Origin: Nitrososphaera sp.
GTDB taxonomy: Archaea > Thermoproteota > Nitrososphaeria > Nitrososphaerales > Nitrososphaeraceae
Assembly (NCBI GenBank): GCA_039938515.1
Contig: JBDUUL010000010.1
Location: 62,001 to 126,000, forward strand
Direction of reading: 5' to 3'
DNA length: 64,000 bases
The notes under the pieces were generated by a model. That model was not told the origin of the DNA. It worked only from the letters and a program-made list of their open reading frames with translations, and ran no database searches. A program made the translations under genes and the position numbers. This document shows, one piece after another, positions 19,297-28,473 of the stretch. Each line of letters starts with the position of its first letter. Positions within the stretch are counted from its first letter, which is position 1.

Positions 19297-19425
19297 ATGG
19301 CCAAGACCTTGCATTGTCCCAAGTGCGGCGGAACACAGAACGTTTCTGATGACTTTATCCACACTCTAAACTGCAGTTTTTGCGGCACGGCTATGAGCAA
19401 AAGGATACGAAAATCATCAGGATGA
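19297..19425 (+). CDS. Zinc-ribbon microprotein
   Basis: A 42-residue protein from ATG 19297 to TGA 19425. It has two CxxC pairs: HCPKCGG near the start and NCSFCGT in the second half, spaced as in a zinc ribbon, with a basic tail (MSKRIRKSSG). The next gene begins four bases after its stop, so the two are probably co-translated. Function unknown. Confidence 0.65.
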   Translation: MAKTLHCPKCGGTQNVSDDFIHTLNCSFCGTAMSKRIRKSSG

Positions 19426-19429
19426 TTAT

Positions 19430-19789
19430 ATGAACACTTTTGAAATTTGCAAGGCAATTTGCAATCTATCGGACAGTGTATTGGGCGCCGGCATTATCGT
19501 TGACAACAAACTGGTTGCAATGGACACAAAGCCGGGTGTTCCAATTCCAGACAACGAGCGTTTGGAAAAGATGTTTTTCCAGACCAGCCTGATTGCAGGC
19601 ATTATGATTGGCAATTCTGATTTTTTCGGTCCTGCAAGATATTTCACACTGCACTTTGGCAATGCGGATTTGTTTTTCTTTTTTCTTGCCGACTATGGAA
19701 TCAAAGGCATCCTTGCAGTACAGGTTGCCAAAGAGCACGATCATGAGCAAATTGTGTCTGGAGTCCAAGGATTTCTCGCCGGACTGTGA
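19430..19789 (+). CDS. Small roadblock-like hypothetical protein
   Basis: The protein has 119 residues with alternating helix and strand (GAGIIVDNKLVAM, YFTLHFGNADLFFFFLA, GILAVQVA). This layout resembles the first 120 residues of the protein at 2700. Roadblock-like domains usually bind small GTPases or dimerise. It follows the zinc-ribbon microprotein by four bases. There is no catalytic motif and the role is unknown. Confidence 0.6.
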   Translation: MNTFEICKAICNLSDSVLGAGIIVDNKLVAMDTKPGVPIPDNERLEKMFFQTSLIAGIMIGNSDFFGPARYFTLHFGNADLFFFFLADYGIKGILAVQVAKEHDHEQIVSGVQGFLAGL

Positions 19790-19940
19790 AAGTTATGAAA
19801 GGCCAGCGACTCTAACGGACTTTCTATTTCCTCTGACGCGATATTACAACCGATCCTTCATTGGTTGGCTTTGTGCCCGCGATAGCAAATGCGAAAGAAT
19901 GGTGACAAAATCCCGTCTCTGTATATCCTCGTATCAAAAG

Positions 19941-20015
19941 TGGGCAGGGGGTGATTCGAACACCCGACCACCTCGATGTCAACGAGGTATCATAACCGAG
20001 CTAGACCACCTGCCC
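19941..20015 (-). tRNA. tRNA-Val (anticodon GAC)
   Basis: The minus strand folds into a full cloverleaf: acceptor GGGCAGG/CCTGCCC with discriminator A, anticodon stem CCTCG/CGAGG with loop TTGACAT (anticodon GAC, reading GTC), and T arm GGGTG-TTCGAAT-CACCC. CCA is not encoded. No intron is present. Confidence 0.95.
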
Positions 20016-20133
20016 TGACTACTTGCTCGTGAACATTGGAGCTCGGATACCCAAATATAATTCATCGATGGGAACCAGAGCTACACCGGTTGTAAGCAAA
20101 TCTACTAATTGGACCCGGTCAGAAGTTGATTCA

Positions 20134-20925
20134 ATGGCGCGGGAAAACCAATCAGATGTTCAAGCAGCCGGGGATGCGCCTCCAGATTACGGTCTGACGG
20201 GCTGCGAAAAGCAGGGCCTTTACAGGGCGATTCATTCCCGGCGCGATGTCAGGTCGCATTTTATCCCCGGTGCCAAAATCCCTGCAGACGCCCTCGCGAG
20301 AATCTTAAACGCGGCCCACCATGCGCCTTCCGTTGGTTTTTCGCAGCCTTGGAACTTTATCCTGATACGAGACATTTCTACCCGGACCCGGGTGAAGGAG
20401 TCCTTTTTGCGGGAGCGCGAAAAATCGGTAAGGAAACTCGACGGCGATCCGCGGCAGGAGAAATACAAGTCGCTAAAACTTGAAGGCATCACAGAATCGG
20501 ATGTGAACGTATGCGTAACGTATGATCCTACAAGGTTCGGCCCGTTTGTTCTGGGCAGGACGTCAATAGTGGAAACCGGCGTCTATAGCGTGTGCTGCGC
20601 GGTACAAAACCTGTGGCTTTCCGCAAGGGCCGAGGGGATAGGCGTCGGCTGGGTGAGCATCATAGACAATGAGGAAATAGGCCAGATCCTTGGCTTGCCT
20701 CCGCACATAAGACCCATCGCGTATCTCTGCCTTGGTTACGTGGCCAAGTTTGAAGAAAAACCGGACCTGGAAAAGGCCGGATGGCTTCCGCGCATGACGC
20801 TTGCAGATGTCGTGTGTTACGAAAAATGGGATTCCCACGATTCTGACAACTGGCGGGATTTATGCTCCTTGGTAGAAAAGGTCAGGGAACATTCCGAAAA
20901 ACAGGGCCGTGAAGACAATATATAG
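20134..20925 (+). CDS. bluB: 5,6-dimethylbenzimidazole synthase (BluB)
   Basis: BluB breaks down FMNH2 with O2 to make the lower ligand of vitamin B12. The nitroreductase-fold signature is clear: YRAIHSRRDVRSHF, AARILNAAHHAPS-type helix (LNAAHHAPSVGFSQPW), SIVETGVYSVCCAVQNLWL and GVGWVSI. I choose ATG 20134 because a TATA element (AAATATAA near 20053) predicts a transcript start after the earlier ATG at 20068. Thaumarchaeota are known cobalamin makers. The stop overlaps the start of the next gene, so the two may be coupled. Confidence 0.85.
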   Translation: MARENQSDVQAAGDAPPDYGLTGCEKQGLYRAIHSRRDVRSHFIPGAKIPADALARILNAAHHAPSVGFSQPWNFILIRDISTRTRVKESFLREREKSVRKLDGDPRQEKYKSLKLEGITESDVNVCVTYDPTRFGPFVLGRTSIVETGVYSVCCAVQNLWLSARAEGIGVGWVSIIDNEEIGQILGLPPHIRPIAYLCLGYVAKFEEKPDLEKAGWLPRMTLADVVCYEKWDSHDSDNWRDLCSLVEKVREHSEKQGREDNI

Positions 20926-23371
20926 TGCGCTTCTGGACGTTAGTACCCAGAGATATTGGCTGCAGGCTGCAGGGTTGAAGGGTGGGCCTGAAATCGGGGC
21001 TCATATTTTCGGGCTGTTGCATCATATTTCCTCTGCAGACCAAGTGGTACTGCACCTTAACCTCAAGTACCACGAGCTTGCCAAGTGGCTTTTTATCACG
21101 CTTGCCTTCGCGGGCCTTTTAGCCACCGGCTGGTTTGGAATACCACTTATTCCAGAATACCTGACGACCCACCACATTAACCTGCTCTTTGGGATTTTTG
21201 CACTCTTTAGTGCGCTTGGAACCATATGGGGCGTCATGGCCTACCGCGAGTTTTCAAGGTCAATACTTACAATCGTCGAGGCAAGGACTGCCGCACGCAG
21301 GCTTGACCCCATGATAGGCGACTACGAGTACCGGTCATACGATCCTTCCACGCGGGAGTACGAGCCGGGCTTTGTGCCGGTGGGGGCAATCGACTTTTGG
21401 GACAAGGAGACACACGTGCCTCCGTGGATGGACAAGGGCAAATACTGGCACCTAGTGCTGAGCCTTCAGTTTGGCGACAGGGATGTACGGATCCAGGTCG
21501 TGAAGGACAGCGATCTAAACTACAGTGGCGGACGGGGTTTTGCTGCGATGACAGTCAGGCAGCAGGTTCCCGCAGTGTATGGAGGAGGCAAGCACACAAG
21601 GTACGTTGTCAAAGTCCCGCAATGGCTTGTAATGAACACCGAGCGCGAGCGCTTTTCTCATTCTGACATTCCCCCAGCCGAGCTCAGCGGCCAGGTCGCA
21701 ACCCTGAACAAGAGCATAGTTTCAGCGTCAGAAGAGGTTTCAGAATGGGAGCGGCAGAGGATAAGGTACCCCTGGAAAGCCGCGACGTTTGGCATATACC
21801 TGAACAAAAGCCTCCCTCTGCGCCTGGTTTACGGACAGGTGATCCGCAATTTTCCCGGAGCCAAAAGGCGTAAGCTGTCGGACGCAAACAACAACCTGGC
21901 AAACATCAGAGACGACGAGCTAGAGTCCGCACTGCTTCTGCTTGCGCAGGAGAAGGGCGGCATCCGCCCGGACAGGATACAGAGAATCAACATGATGCTG
22001 AGATTTCTGAAAAATGCCTATGCCCGGCAGGGGCTCGGTGAGGGTGCGAGCGAGTACCACAGCTTCCATCATTCGCTGGAGGTTTCGTACATGGCACTGC
22101 ACATGCTTCCCAAGTCCTACCAGCTCTATACCTTTGAGCCGCGCGATTTTGAGGTAATGCTGGTGGCCAGCCTGCTGCACGACTACGACCCCGAGCAGGC
22201 TACTTTTCTGCGCGGAAATCCTGCAGCGAGAAAGGGCCCTAGCGTCACCAGAACAATGAACGAACTTGAACGCTCAAAGATACTTGATGCTTATTTTATC
22301 CTAAAGCTCGACGATTTTGCAAGGTACTTTCAGGATTTCAATTCGCGTACTTCCCCGGAATTCTCGGCGACCAATCCGGAAATGGTGCCCCCAGAAGTAG
22401 TCGAGCCGGTCGAGACGACGCTTGTTGAAGTCTTGATCTGGAGGACCGACTTTCCGTTTCTGAAGCAAAAGGTTGCACAGGAAAAATACGCTAGCCTGAT
22501 AGCCCAACTTGCTGCCAGGGGGACAGACGTGGGCAAAGTCAACCTGATGGCCGAAATCCTCTGGCTGGCAGACCTGGCAGTGACGTACATGGGCTCGGAT
22601 CCGGTGAGGGCATGGGACAGGGTGACAAACCTGTACAACGAGCTCAACCTTTCAAAGTTCGACGCAATGTCCGGCACGGACGCATTCTTTGGGGATTTTG
22701 CCAACAACGAAGTGTTCCAGCAGGTGATAAAGATGCGCCACTTTCCTCCTGTGTTCCGCCAGAGATGGGAGGCCATCTTCAACTTCTTCCACGAAGGAAA
22801 TCCTTCAACGCAGATAAACAGGAACATCGAGTCGGCCAGGAAGCTGTACAACAAGGTAAACGTGGAGCTGGGCCTGCGCAGGGGAGAACTTTTGGAAATT
22901 ATTGCCTCGGAGCATTTTTTCGAGTACTTTATTGGAATAGGGCGCGACCAGAGGGAAGTCTTTAAGGCAAAATCCCGCTTTTCAGAAATGGACCCTCAGA
23001 ACGCCTCGGCTTACTGGGGCGACATTCAAAAACTCGTTCCGGGAATAGACAAGAAGTCAATCGACAACTTTTTGATGGTTATGCCCAAAAGCGCCGCTCC
23101 TCTTTTTTCGGAAAATCAGAGAGATTCTTTTCGAACCTTACTGAAAAACGCAAGGGAAAAACTCGTTCCAGGTGGGGCGGTGAGGATTCTCACGGACATG
23201 CAGCCGGATGACGCGCTGGCAAAAACACTGGAAGAGCTTGCCAGTCGGGCCGGCTTTGAGCTTTCATACGATGGTGGCAAGCCCTATTTTCCAGAAAACT
23301 GGAGTGATGCAGAATTTGAGGTGGACGCGACGCCGCGGGTCTTTGTGCTTCATCCGGCTTCAAAAACTTAG
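20909..23371 (+). CDS. Membrane-anchored HD-domain protein with methyltransferase-like C-terminus
   Basis: The GTG start overlaps bluB by 17 bases; a later start is possible. Two hydrophobic helices lie at about residues 58-115 (WLFITLAFAGLLATGWFG and NLLFGIFALFSALGTIWGV). A middle region of unknown fold is followed at about 380-440 by an HD-phosphohydrolase-like core (HSFHHSLEVSYMALHML and LLHDYDP), which resembles the metal centre of cyclic nucleotide phosphodiesterases. The last 150 residues resemble the second half of a Rossmann methyltransferase (NAREKLVPGGAVRILTD) but lack a clear SAM loop. The activity is an inference; the HD ligands are visible. Confidence 0.7.
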   Translation: MKTIYSALLDVSTQRYWLQAAGLKGGPEIGAHIFGLLHHISSADQVVLHLNLKYHELAKWLFITLAFAGLLATGWFGIPLIPEYLTTHHINLLFGIFALFSALGTIWGVMAYREFSRSILTIVEARTAARRLDPMIGDYEYRSYDPSTREYEPGFVPVGAIDFWDKETHVPPWMDKGKYWHLVLSLQFGDRDVRIQVVKDSDLNYSGGRGFAAMTVRQQVPAVYGGGKHTRYVVKVPQWLVMNTERERFSHSDIPPAELSGQVATLNKSIVSASEEVSEWERQRIRYPWKAATFGIYLNKSLPLRLVYGQVIRNFPGAKRRKLSDANNNLANIRDDELESALLLLAQEKGGIRPDRIQRINMMLRFLKNAYARQGLGEGASEYHSFHHSLEVSYMALHMLPKSYQLYTFEPRDFEVMLVASLLHDYDPEQATFLRGNPAARKGPSVTRTMNELERSKILDAYFILKLDDFARYFQDFNSRTSPEFSATNPEMVPPEVVEPVETTLVEVLIWRTDFPFLKQKVAQEKYASLIAQLAARGTDVGKVNLMAEILWLADLAVTYMGSDPVRAWDRVTNLYNELNLSKFDAMSGTDAFFGDFANNEVFQQVIKMRHFPPVFRQRWEAIFNFFHEGNPSTQINRNIESARKLYNKVNVELGLRRGELLEIIASEHFFEYFIGIGRDQREVFKAKSRFSEMDPQNASAYWGDIQKLVPGIDKKSIDNFLMVMPKSAAPLFSENQRDSFRTLLKNAREKLVPGGAVRILTDMQPDDALAKTLEELASRAGFELSYDGGKPYFPENWSDAEFEVDATPRVFVLHPASKT

Positions 23372-23417
23372 AATGATTCAAATTGCTCGTGGAGAATTTT
23401 TTTTGGAAGTACAATGC

Positions 23418-23492
23418 GGGCTCGTAGCTCAGCATGGACAGAGCGAACGCCTCCTAAGCGTTAGGTCGGGGGTTCGAATCCCCCCGGGCCCG
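23418..23492 (+). tRNA. tRNA-Arg (anticodon CCT)
   Basis: Cloverleaf: acceptor GGGCTCG/CGGGCCC with discriminator G, D arm GCTC...GAGC, anticodon stem AACGC/GCGTT with loop CTCCTAA (anticodon CCT, reading AGG), T arm GGGGG-TTCGAAT-CCCCC. CCA is not encoded. Its 3' end forms one border of the proposed island (see the repeat at 23481-23503). Confidence 0.95.
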
Positions 23493-23503
23493 CCTCTATA
23501 ACG
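23481..23503 (+). repeat. Putative left attachment site at the tRNA-Arg 3' end
   Basis: These 23 bases cover the last part of tRNA-Arg and the first bases after it. They recur at 42507-42529 with 22 of 23 matches (C at 23494 is A there), including nine bases (TCTATAACG) outside the tRNA. A directly repeated tRNA end about 19 kb apart is the usual trace of site-specific integration. Confidence 0.65.
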
Positions 23504-23552
23504 TTACTTCAGCCGCTGATTTGACAGCATTGGCGGCTTAGTCTTCTTCGGG

Positions 23553-24614
23553 CTAGGCGCCGGCTGTATTTTCTATTCTTCTTAGTTTGTATATTGCAAT
23601 TGAGACCAGCCAAGAAACAGCAAATATCCCAATTAATGCATAGCCTAGGGTCTCAAAGTCGAGATTAGCAAGCCAGGTCCAAAATGTGCCAGCAAGCTTC
23701 AACTGGCCTGATAGAACCTGCAACAGTTCGACGCCGCCTATAACAAGGGCTACGAGCACCGAGATTATCGTAATTGTTAGGTTGTAGTAGACCTTGCGGA
23801 TGGGCTTGACAAATGCCCATCCATACGCTAGTCGCATAGTTACCGAGTCTAAAGTGTCGACGAGCACCATCCCACAAGTGAACATGAATGGAAGAATAAG
23901 GATCATCCACATGGGGATAGTTGATGAGACCCCAATTCCCACACTGATCGCAATAAGTGCGACCTCACTTGCAGTGTCAAATCCAAGACCAAACAGTATT
24001 CCTACTGGGTAGATCTGCCACGGCTTCCTCACGAGTTTGAACAAAGGACCAAAATATCGGACAAGAATCCCACGCTTATTCAGTAGTTCTTCAAGATGAA
24101 CGGCGTCAAGGTTGCCTGCATGTACCTGCTTGTAGACTCGATACACGCCTGCTGCTATCGCCACATTAACTATTCCGATGGCGGCGAGGAACCCACCCGA
24201 AATGCTAGTGCCTATGGTGCTCCCAATGCTCTGAAGGCTTGGGATCTCTCCAGCGATCGCTCTGGTCGACACGATCAAGGCAACAACCAACAAGATGACT
24301 ATAGTCGAATGACCAAGCGAGAACCATGTTCCCACTGTCAGCGGCCGCTTGCCTTCTTGCATCAATTTTCTTGTCGTATTATCGATAGCGGCTATATGGT
24401 CGGCATCAACTCCGTGTCGCAGTCCAAAAACAAAGGCGGCTATGCCAAGCCCAGCAAGTGGCAATGAAAGGTTGCCTATCAAGTATGAGGCCGCAAAGCC
24501 AAGCACAGTTGCTGCAACAATTGGAACGAAGAGCAGAATTATTCTGGATTTTTCGCCAGCTGTAAGTCCAACGAGCGAAGTTCTCCGTTCTCGAGAACCA
24601 GCGTGCGGCGCCAA
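23553..24614 (-). CDS. NiCoT-family nickel/cobalt permease, copy 1 (island)
   Basis: This is a HoxN/NixA-type secondary transporter that brings Ni2+ (or Co2+) through the cell membrane. About eight hydrophobic helices are visible. The family signature in helix II reads RHGVDADHIAAID, with the metal-binding His and Asp residues intact, followed by SLGHSTIV. The start is TTG. It lies directly downstream of nikR on the same strand, so it is the expected NikR target and the nickel source for the nearby urease. A close copy lies at 48807. Val in the signature is the HoxN-like state; the second copy has Phe. Confidence 0.9.
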   Translation of the reverse strand: MAPHAGSRERRTSLVGLTAGEKSRIILLFVPIVAATVLGFAASYLIGNLSLPLAGLGIAAFVFGLRHGVDADHIAAIDNTTRKLMQEGKRPLTVGTWFSLGHSTIVILLVVALIVSTRAIAGEIPSLQSIGSTIGTSISGGFLAAIGIVNVAIAAGVYRVYKQVHAGNLDAVHLEELLNKRGILVRYFGPLFKLVRKPWQIYPVGILFGLGFDTASEVALIAISVGIGVSSTIPMWMILILPFMFTCGMVLVDTLDSVTMRLAYGWAFVKPIRKVYYNLTITIISVLVALVIGGVELLQVLSGQLKLAGTFWTWLANLDFETLGYALIGIFAVSWLVSIAIYKLRRIENTAGA

Positions 24615-24736
24615 TCAGTTCACAGCCTCACTACTGGTCAAGATGTGCAGATTCACGTCGACCTGACATGTCAGCGGTATTACGTATTTGCGGACAAGTA
24701 ATACCCAAGACGACAACCATTCAGACAGGCAATCTA

Positions 24737-24804
24737 TCTATAAAAAGAAATTGATTTTACACGTAAACTACGAGATCGATTCTGCAAATGCATACGTAGT
24801 TTGT
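24737..24804 (-). promoter_or_regulatory. Nickel permease promoter with inverted repeat
   Basis: Read on the minus strand, a TATA box (CTTTTTATAG, about 24739-24748) precedes the permease gene. Upstream of it lies an inverted repeat, GTAAACTACG (24763-24772) and CGTAGTTTGT (24795-24804), separated by 22 bases. A very similar pair, with a 23-base gap, lies before the gene at 36338. Candidate NikR or other metal-regulator site; spacing differs from the E. coli NikR operator. Confidence 0.5.
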
Positions 24805-24831
24805 GAATTGGTTTTTTGCCTGTTGCACTGT

Positions 24832-25320
24832 CTATACCTTTGTGACAAAATTCACCTTTAGGCTCTTTATTCCCCTGTTCTCAGACAGCCGCCTTGCCAG
24901 CTCCTTTATTCTCTTGACTCTGCCTCTTACCATTATTGCCTCAAGGCAATTATCATGGTCAAGATGAAGGTGTGTAGTGGCACCGATTACCTCGCTGAAG
25001 AGGTGTTGAATGTCGGCCATCGCAGAGTCCTGATTGTACGAGTGATTGTCATATAGCAGTGTAATTACACCTGCTCCGTCTAGAGTGTCGTCAGCATTGC
25101 TCCACTCGTAATGGTCAACAAAAGAATGGAGTGCGGTCTGGATTGCTTTGGACCTGTCGCTAAATCCGGCTCTGCTCATGCTTTTGTCAAATTCTAAAAG
25201 CAGCGCAGGCGGAAGCGACATGCTGATTCGTCTTACCCCTTTCCTGTCGTTCGTTCTGCTTTTGCCACTATTCTTATGCTCATGCGAGCCGTTTTTGCCC
25301 ACGGTTATGCTTGGTTGCAA
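24832..25320 (-). CDS. nikR: Nickel-responsive regulator NikR
   Basis: An N-terminal ribbon-helix-helix (RRISMSLPPALLLEFDKSM...SDRSKAIQTAL) is followed by an ACT-like metal-binding domain. All four high-affinity nickel ligands of E. coli NikR have counterparts: a His in DIQHLF, the two His of HLHLDHDN and the Cys of NCLE, with the 11-residue spacing between the first two kept. The first 30 residues are a charged extension. NikR tetramers bind DNA when loaded with nickel and normally repress nickel uptake. It lies between the urease genes and the permease gene. Confidence 0.92.
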   Translation of the reverse strand: MQPSITVGKNGSHEHKNSGKSRTNDRKGVRRISMSLPPALLLEFDKSMSRAGFSDRSKAIQTALHSFVDHYEWSNADDTLDGAGVITLLYDNHSYNQDSAMADIQHLFSEVIGATTHLHLDHDNCLEAIMVRGRVKRIKELARRLSENRGIKSLKVNFVTKV

Positions 25321-25377
25321 CGTAAATGGATTTAACCTTTAACCATTAACCATGCATTTGATTACGATCCCATGAAT

Positions 25378-25391
25378 TTCGGCTGTCGAAC
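25378..25391 (-). repeat. Dispersed 14-base element, copy 1
   Basis: On the minus strand this reads GTTCGACAGCCGAA. It lies between the end of ureC and the start of nikR. Further copies are at 33694, 36132 and 36594, all inside the island. The best copy is a perfect 7+1+7 palindrome. Confidence 0.6.
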
Positions 25392-25396
25392 TTCGC

Positions 25397-27121
25397 TTAG
25401 AACAGATTATACAACCTTGATAGTGAGACCCTGTCTGCAACTCCAACCGTTGCGATTTTGCCATCCACTTTAACCTCGTATGTCTCAGGGTCAATCTCTA
25501 TCTCTGGAGTCAGGTCATTATACAGCAAGTCCTTCTTGCCGATTCTGCGACATCCTTTGACAGGCAACAACTTCTTGGCCAGACCAAGCTTTTTCGCAAT
25601 CCCATTCTTGATGGCAAGCTTGGAAGTAAATGTCACTGATGTCGTGGCACTAGCCCTTCCAAAGGCGCCAAACATTGGCCTATAGTACACCGGCTCCGGT
25701 GTGGGAATGGACGCATTCGGATCGCCCATTAGCGAAAATGCAATCATTCCTCCCTTAATTACCATTTTGGGCTTGAGTCCAAAAAATTGTGGTGTCCATA
25801 CAACAATGTCTGCAATTTTACCGGGCTGGATGGAACCGACGTAGTCTGAAATACCATGCGTAATGGCGGGGTTTATTGTCAGTTTGGCAAGATAGCGCTT
25901 CACCCTGAGATTGTCGTTGTCAACCTTACCTCTTCCCTTCTTCTCCCTGTCAAGCCTGCCCGTTAACTTTTTCATTTTGTCTGCGGTCTGCCATGCCCGG
26001 GCGCTTACCTCGCCGACCCTGCCCATCGCTTGGCTATCCGACGAATACATACTCAGTGCTCCTATGTCATGCAGAACGTCTTCTGCGGCTATTGTTTCCA
26101 TTCTAATTCTTGACTCCGCGAATGCGACATCCTCAGGCACTGATGGGTTAAGGTGGTGACAGACCATCATCATGTCAAGATGCTCATCAAGCGTGTTGAC
26201 AGTAAATGGCCTCGTAGGGTTCGTTGAAGAAGGCAGAATGTTCTGCTCGCCTGCGATTTTCATTATGTCTGGTGCATGACCACCACCAGCTCCTTCGGTA
26301 TGATAAGTGTGAATAGTTCTACCTGCAATCGCTTCTATGGTGTCGTCTACAAACCCGCATTCATTGAGCGTATCACTGTGAATTGCGACCTGCGTGTCAG
26401 TTTTGTCGGCCACTCTGAGCGCTGCATCAATGGTAGCAGGAGTAGTTCCCCAATCCTCGTGCAACTTCAAACCACACGCGCCTGCTGCTATTTGTTCAAC
26501 AAGCGACACCTCAAGAGAGTCATTGCCCTTGCCAAGGAAGCCAAAGTTCATTGGCATCGCGTCCACGGATTCGAGCATCCTTGCAATATTCCAGATGCCC
26601 GATGTGCACGTTGTGGCGTTTGATCCATCAGTGGGACCAAAACCTCCGCCAATCATGGTAGTGGTACCGGCGCAGATCGCCTCGATTACCTGCTGAGGCG
26701 AGATAAAGTGAATGTGCGTATCGATAACTCCGGGCGTGCAGATAGTATGTTCGCCGGAAATCACATCAGTGCCTGAGCCTACTATCATGTCCACGTTGTC
26801 AGAGATGTCGGGGTTTCCAGCCTTACCCACGCCGGCAACGATACCGTTCTTGATGCCGATATCGGCCTTGATTATTCCAAGCAAAGGATCCATTACAATG
26901 GCATTGGTAATAACAAGGTCCAACACCTGGCTCGATTTCTTGCCACTTGATTGGCCCATGCCATCCCTTACGCTTTTTCCGCCGCCAAATACGAGCTCGT
27001 CGCCATAACCAACCAGATCCTTCTCAATTTCTATTAGTAGGTCGGTGTCCGCTAACCGCACGCAATCACCAACAGTCGGCCCGAAAAGGTCAACGTACCG
27101 CTTGCGCGTGATCTCAAGCAC
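25397..27121 (-). CDS. ureC: Urease alpha subunit (catalytic)
   Basis: Urease splits urea into ammonia and carbamate with a di-nickel centre. The 574 residues match the usual length. Nickel ligands are visible in order: THIHF, the carbamylated Lys of GLKLHEDW, His in VAIHSD, His in the GGGHAPD region and the Asp of [10 protein letters not shown]. The mobile flap with MVCHHLNP, which carries the flap Cys and the catalytic His, is intact. The start overlaps the end of ureB by eight bases, so C, B and A form one operon in the order A-B-C. In this organism the ammonia would supply both biomass and ammonia oxidation. Confidence 0.97.
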   Translation of the reverse strand: MLEITRKRYVDLFGPTVGDCVRLADTDLLIEIEKDLVGYGDELVFGGGKSVRDGMGQSSGKKSSQVLDLVITNAIVMDPLLGIIKADIGIKNGIVAGVGKAGNPDISDNVDMIVGSGTDVISGEHTICTPGVIDTHIHFISPQQVIEAICAGTTTMIGGGFGPTDGSNATTCTSGIWNIARMLESVDAMPMNFGFLGKGNDSLEVSLVEQIAAGACGLKLHEDWGTTPATIDAALRVADKTDTQVAIHSDTLNECGFVDDTIEAIAGRTIHTYHTEGAGGGHAPDIMKIAGEQNILPSSTNPTRPFTVNTLDEHLDMMMVCHHLNPSVPEDVAFAESRIRMETIAAEDVLHDIGALSMYSSDSQAMGRVGEVSARAWQTADKMKKLTGRLDREKKGRGKVDNDNLRVKRYLAKLTINPAITHGISDYVGSIQPGKIADIVVWTPQFFGLKPKMVIKGGMIAFSLMGDPNASIPTPEPVYYRPMFGAFGRASATTSVTFTSKLAIKNGIAKKLGLAKKLLPVKGCRRIGKKDLLYNDLTPEIEIDPETYEVKVDGKIATVGVADRVSLSRLYNLF

Positions 27122-27488
27122 CTTTGTATCCTCTCCTCCTTGCGCGGGATATTGCCGAAGCCTTGTTTGTGGCCAAGGACCCGTTTACAAGGCCGCCAAA
27201 GCCATAGACCCTTCTCTTCCCGGAAAACTCTGTCAGTTCGACTTCCTTTGTCTCACCCGGCTCAAACCTTATTGAAGTGCCGGACGGAATATTGAGCCTG
27301 AAGCCATATGCCTTGACTCGCTGGAAATTCAAAGCCTTGTTGACCTCAAAGAAATGCGTGTGCGAGCCAACCTGAACGGGCCTGTCGCCAGTATTACTTA
27401 CCTGAAGTCTTGTAGTCTTCCGGCCAGGGTTTGCAATTATCGGCTCGTCCGAAATAATATATTCGCCTGGAATCAAGCTCCGATCCAT
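27114..27488 (-). CDS. ureB: Urease beta subunit
   Basis: The small structural subunit of urease, a beta-barrel that packs on UreC. The family pattern is clear: [11 protein letters not shown], then [36 protein letters not shown] and [10 protein letters not shown]. The length of 124 residues is typical, with a short basic tail. It overlaps ureC by eight bases and follows ureA by 37 bases. Confidence 0.96.
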   Translation of the reverse strand: MDRSLIPGEYIISDEPIIANPGRKTTRLQVSNTGDRPVQVGSHTHFFEVNKALNFQRVKAYGFRLNIPSGTSIRFEPGETKEVELTEFSGKRRVYGFGGLVNGSLATNKASAISRARRRGYKGA

Positions 27489-27525
27489 TTCCTTTTTTCG
27501 CTATGTTCCAATTACTCACACAACT

Positions 27526-27828
27526 TTACACTATCGGGTCATGCACGGTTACGAGCTTTGTTCCGTCCTCAAAAGTTGCCTCTACCTGCACTGACCTTAT
27601 CATTTCGGGAACTCCTTGAAGAACATCGGTTCGTGAAAGAACTGCTCTGCCTGAGCTCATGAGTTCCGATACGGACCTGCCATCCCTAGCGCCTTCCAGG
27701 ATATGATCCGATATCAGCGCAACAGCCTCAGTGTAATTGAGCTTGAGTCCTCTCTCTTTTCGCCGGAGTGCCACTTGGGCCGCTACAAAAATGTACATCT
27801 TGTCAATTTCTCTGGGAGCGAGCATCAT
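27526..27828 (-). CDS. ureA: Urease gamma subunit
   Basis: The smallest urease subunit, 100 residues, begins with the family start [13 protein letters not shown] and contains [25 protein letters not shown] split over two helices, then [14 protein letters not shown] and the closing HDPI. It is the first gene of the ureABC operon and starts about 30 bases after a TATA box, facing away from ureE. A diverged second gamma-like protein is encoded at 33664-34062. Confidence 0.96.
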   Translation of the reverse strand: MMLAPREIDKMYIFVAAQVALRRKERGLKLNYTEAVALISDHILEGARDGRSVSELMSSGRAVLSRTDVLQGVPEMIRSVQVEATFEDGTKLVTVHDPIV

Positions 27829-27888
27829 AGTATAACAATTCGAATTACTAATTCATGTATTTATAATTGATCAAACAGCAAATCTAGC
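27829..27888. promoter_or_regulatory. Divergent ureABC / ureEFGD promoter region
   Basis: Sixty bases separate the two urease operons. A TATA element (ATTTATAATT, about 27858-27868) can serve the ureA side at a distance of about 30 bases from its ATG. Between TATA and ureA lies TTACTAA (27845-27851), the motif shared by five island promoters. No ribosome-binding site is evident before ureA or the GTG of ureE. Confidence 0.6.
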
Positions 27889-28473
27889 GTGCCAAAATTG
27901 CGAGCAGACCCCAAATTGCCTGGAGGTCGCATGTCTCCCAAGCAGAATCCGGCAGTAGTAAATGCAATAGTCGGCAATATCTTCGAGGACAGGTCGCTAC
28001 TGCTGAAACTTCAAAGAATGAAACGCCTAAGGCGCCATGAAGCCCTCAGGCTAACCAGAGAGGAAATGCAAAAACTCAGGCTCAGAAGAAGGACAGCAAG
28101 AGGCACTGAGATTCTTATCGATCTTCTGTCTAGGCTACCTCTCCGCAATGGCGACGTGCTAGAAGAAAGCCGCAATCGATTGATTTCGATCGAGCAGAAG
28201 CCCGAGCTCGTAGTGGGAGTAATGCTCAAAAGAGCGGTGTCGATGCCTGAAACCTTGATACGGATTTCCGGCCTTGTAGGCCATGCCGTCGGAAATAGAC
28301 ACAGGTCAATAGCTATCCGCCACCGGACAATCTACTTTCCAGTTATGAATGAGGCTGACGCGACCGCATTTAGAAAGGTTCTTGCGCCATTTAAAAAACA
28401 AACAAGGGTTCGAATTACAAGAGTTGTGTTGACGGCGGAGGACCTAGGGGGTGGCAACCATTCGCACACCTAA
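27889..28473 (+). CDS. ureE: Urease accessory protein UreE (nickel metallochaperone)
   Basis: UreE delivers nickel to the urease-UreDFG complex. The metal-binding core is visible as GHAVGNRH in the C-terminal domain, the usual site with the conserved His at the dimer interface. The protein ends in GGNHSHT, so the long His-rich tail of bacterial UreE is missing. The N-terminal half is unusually Arg-rich (LQRMKRLRRHEALRL). The start is GTG and the end overlaps ureF by 23 bases. The lack of a His tail is notable because the nearby chaperonin has His-rich parts. Confidence 0.9.
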   Translation: MPKLRADPKLPGGRMSPKQNPAVVNAIVGNIFEDRSLLLKLQRMKRLRRHEALRLTREEMQKLRLRRRTARGTEILIDLLSRLPLRNGDVLEESRNRLISIEQKPELVVGVMLKRAVSMPETLIRISGLVGHAVGNRHRSIAIRHRTIYFPVMNEADATAFRKVLAPFKKQTRVRITRVVLTAEDLGGGNHSHT

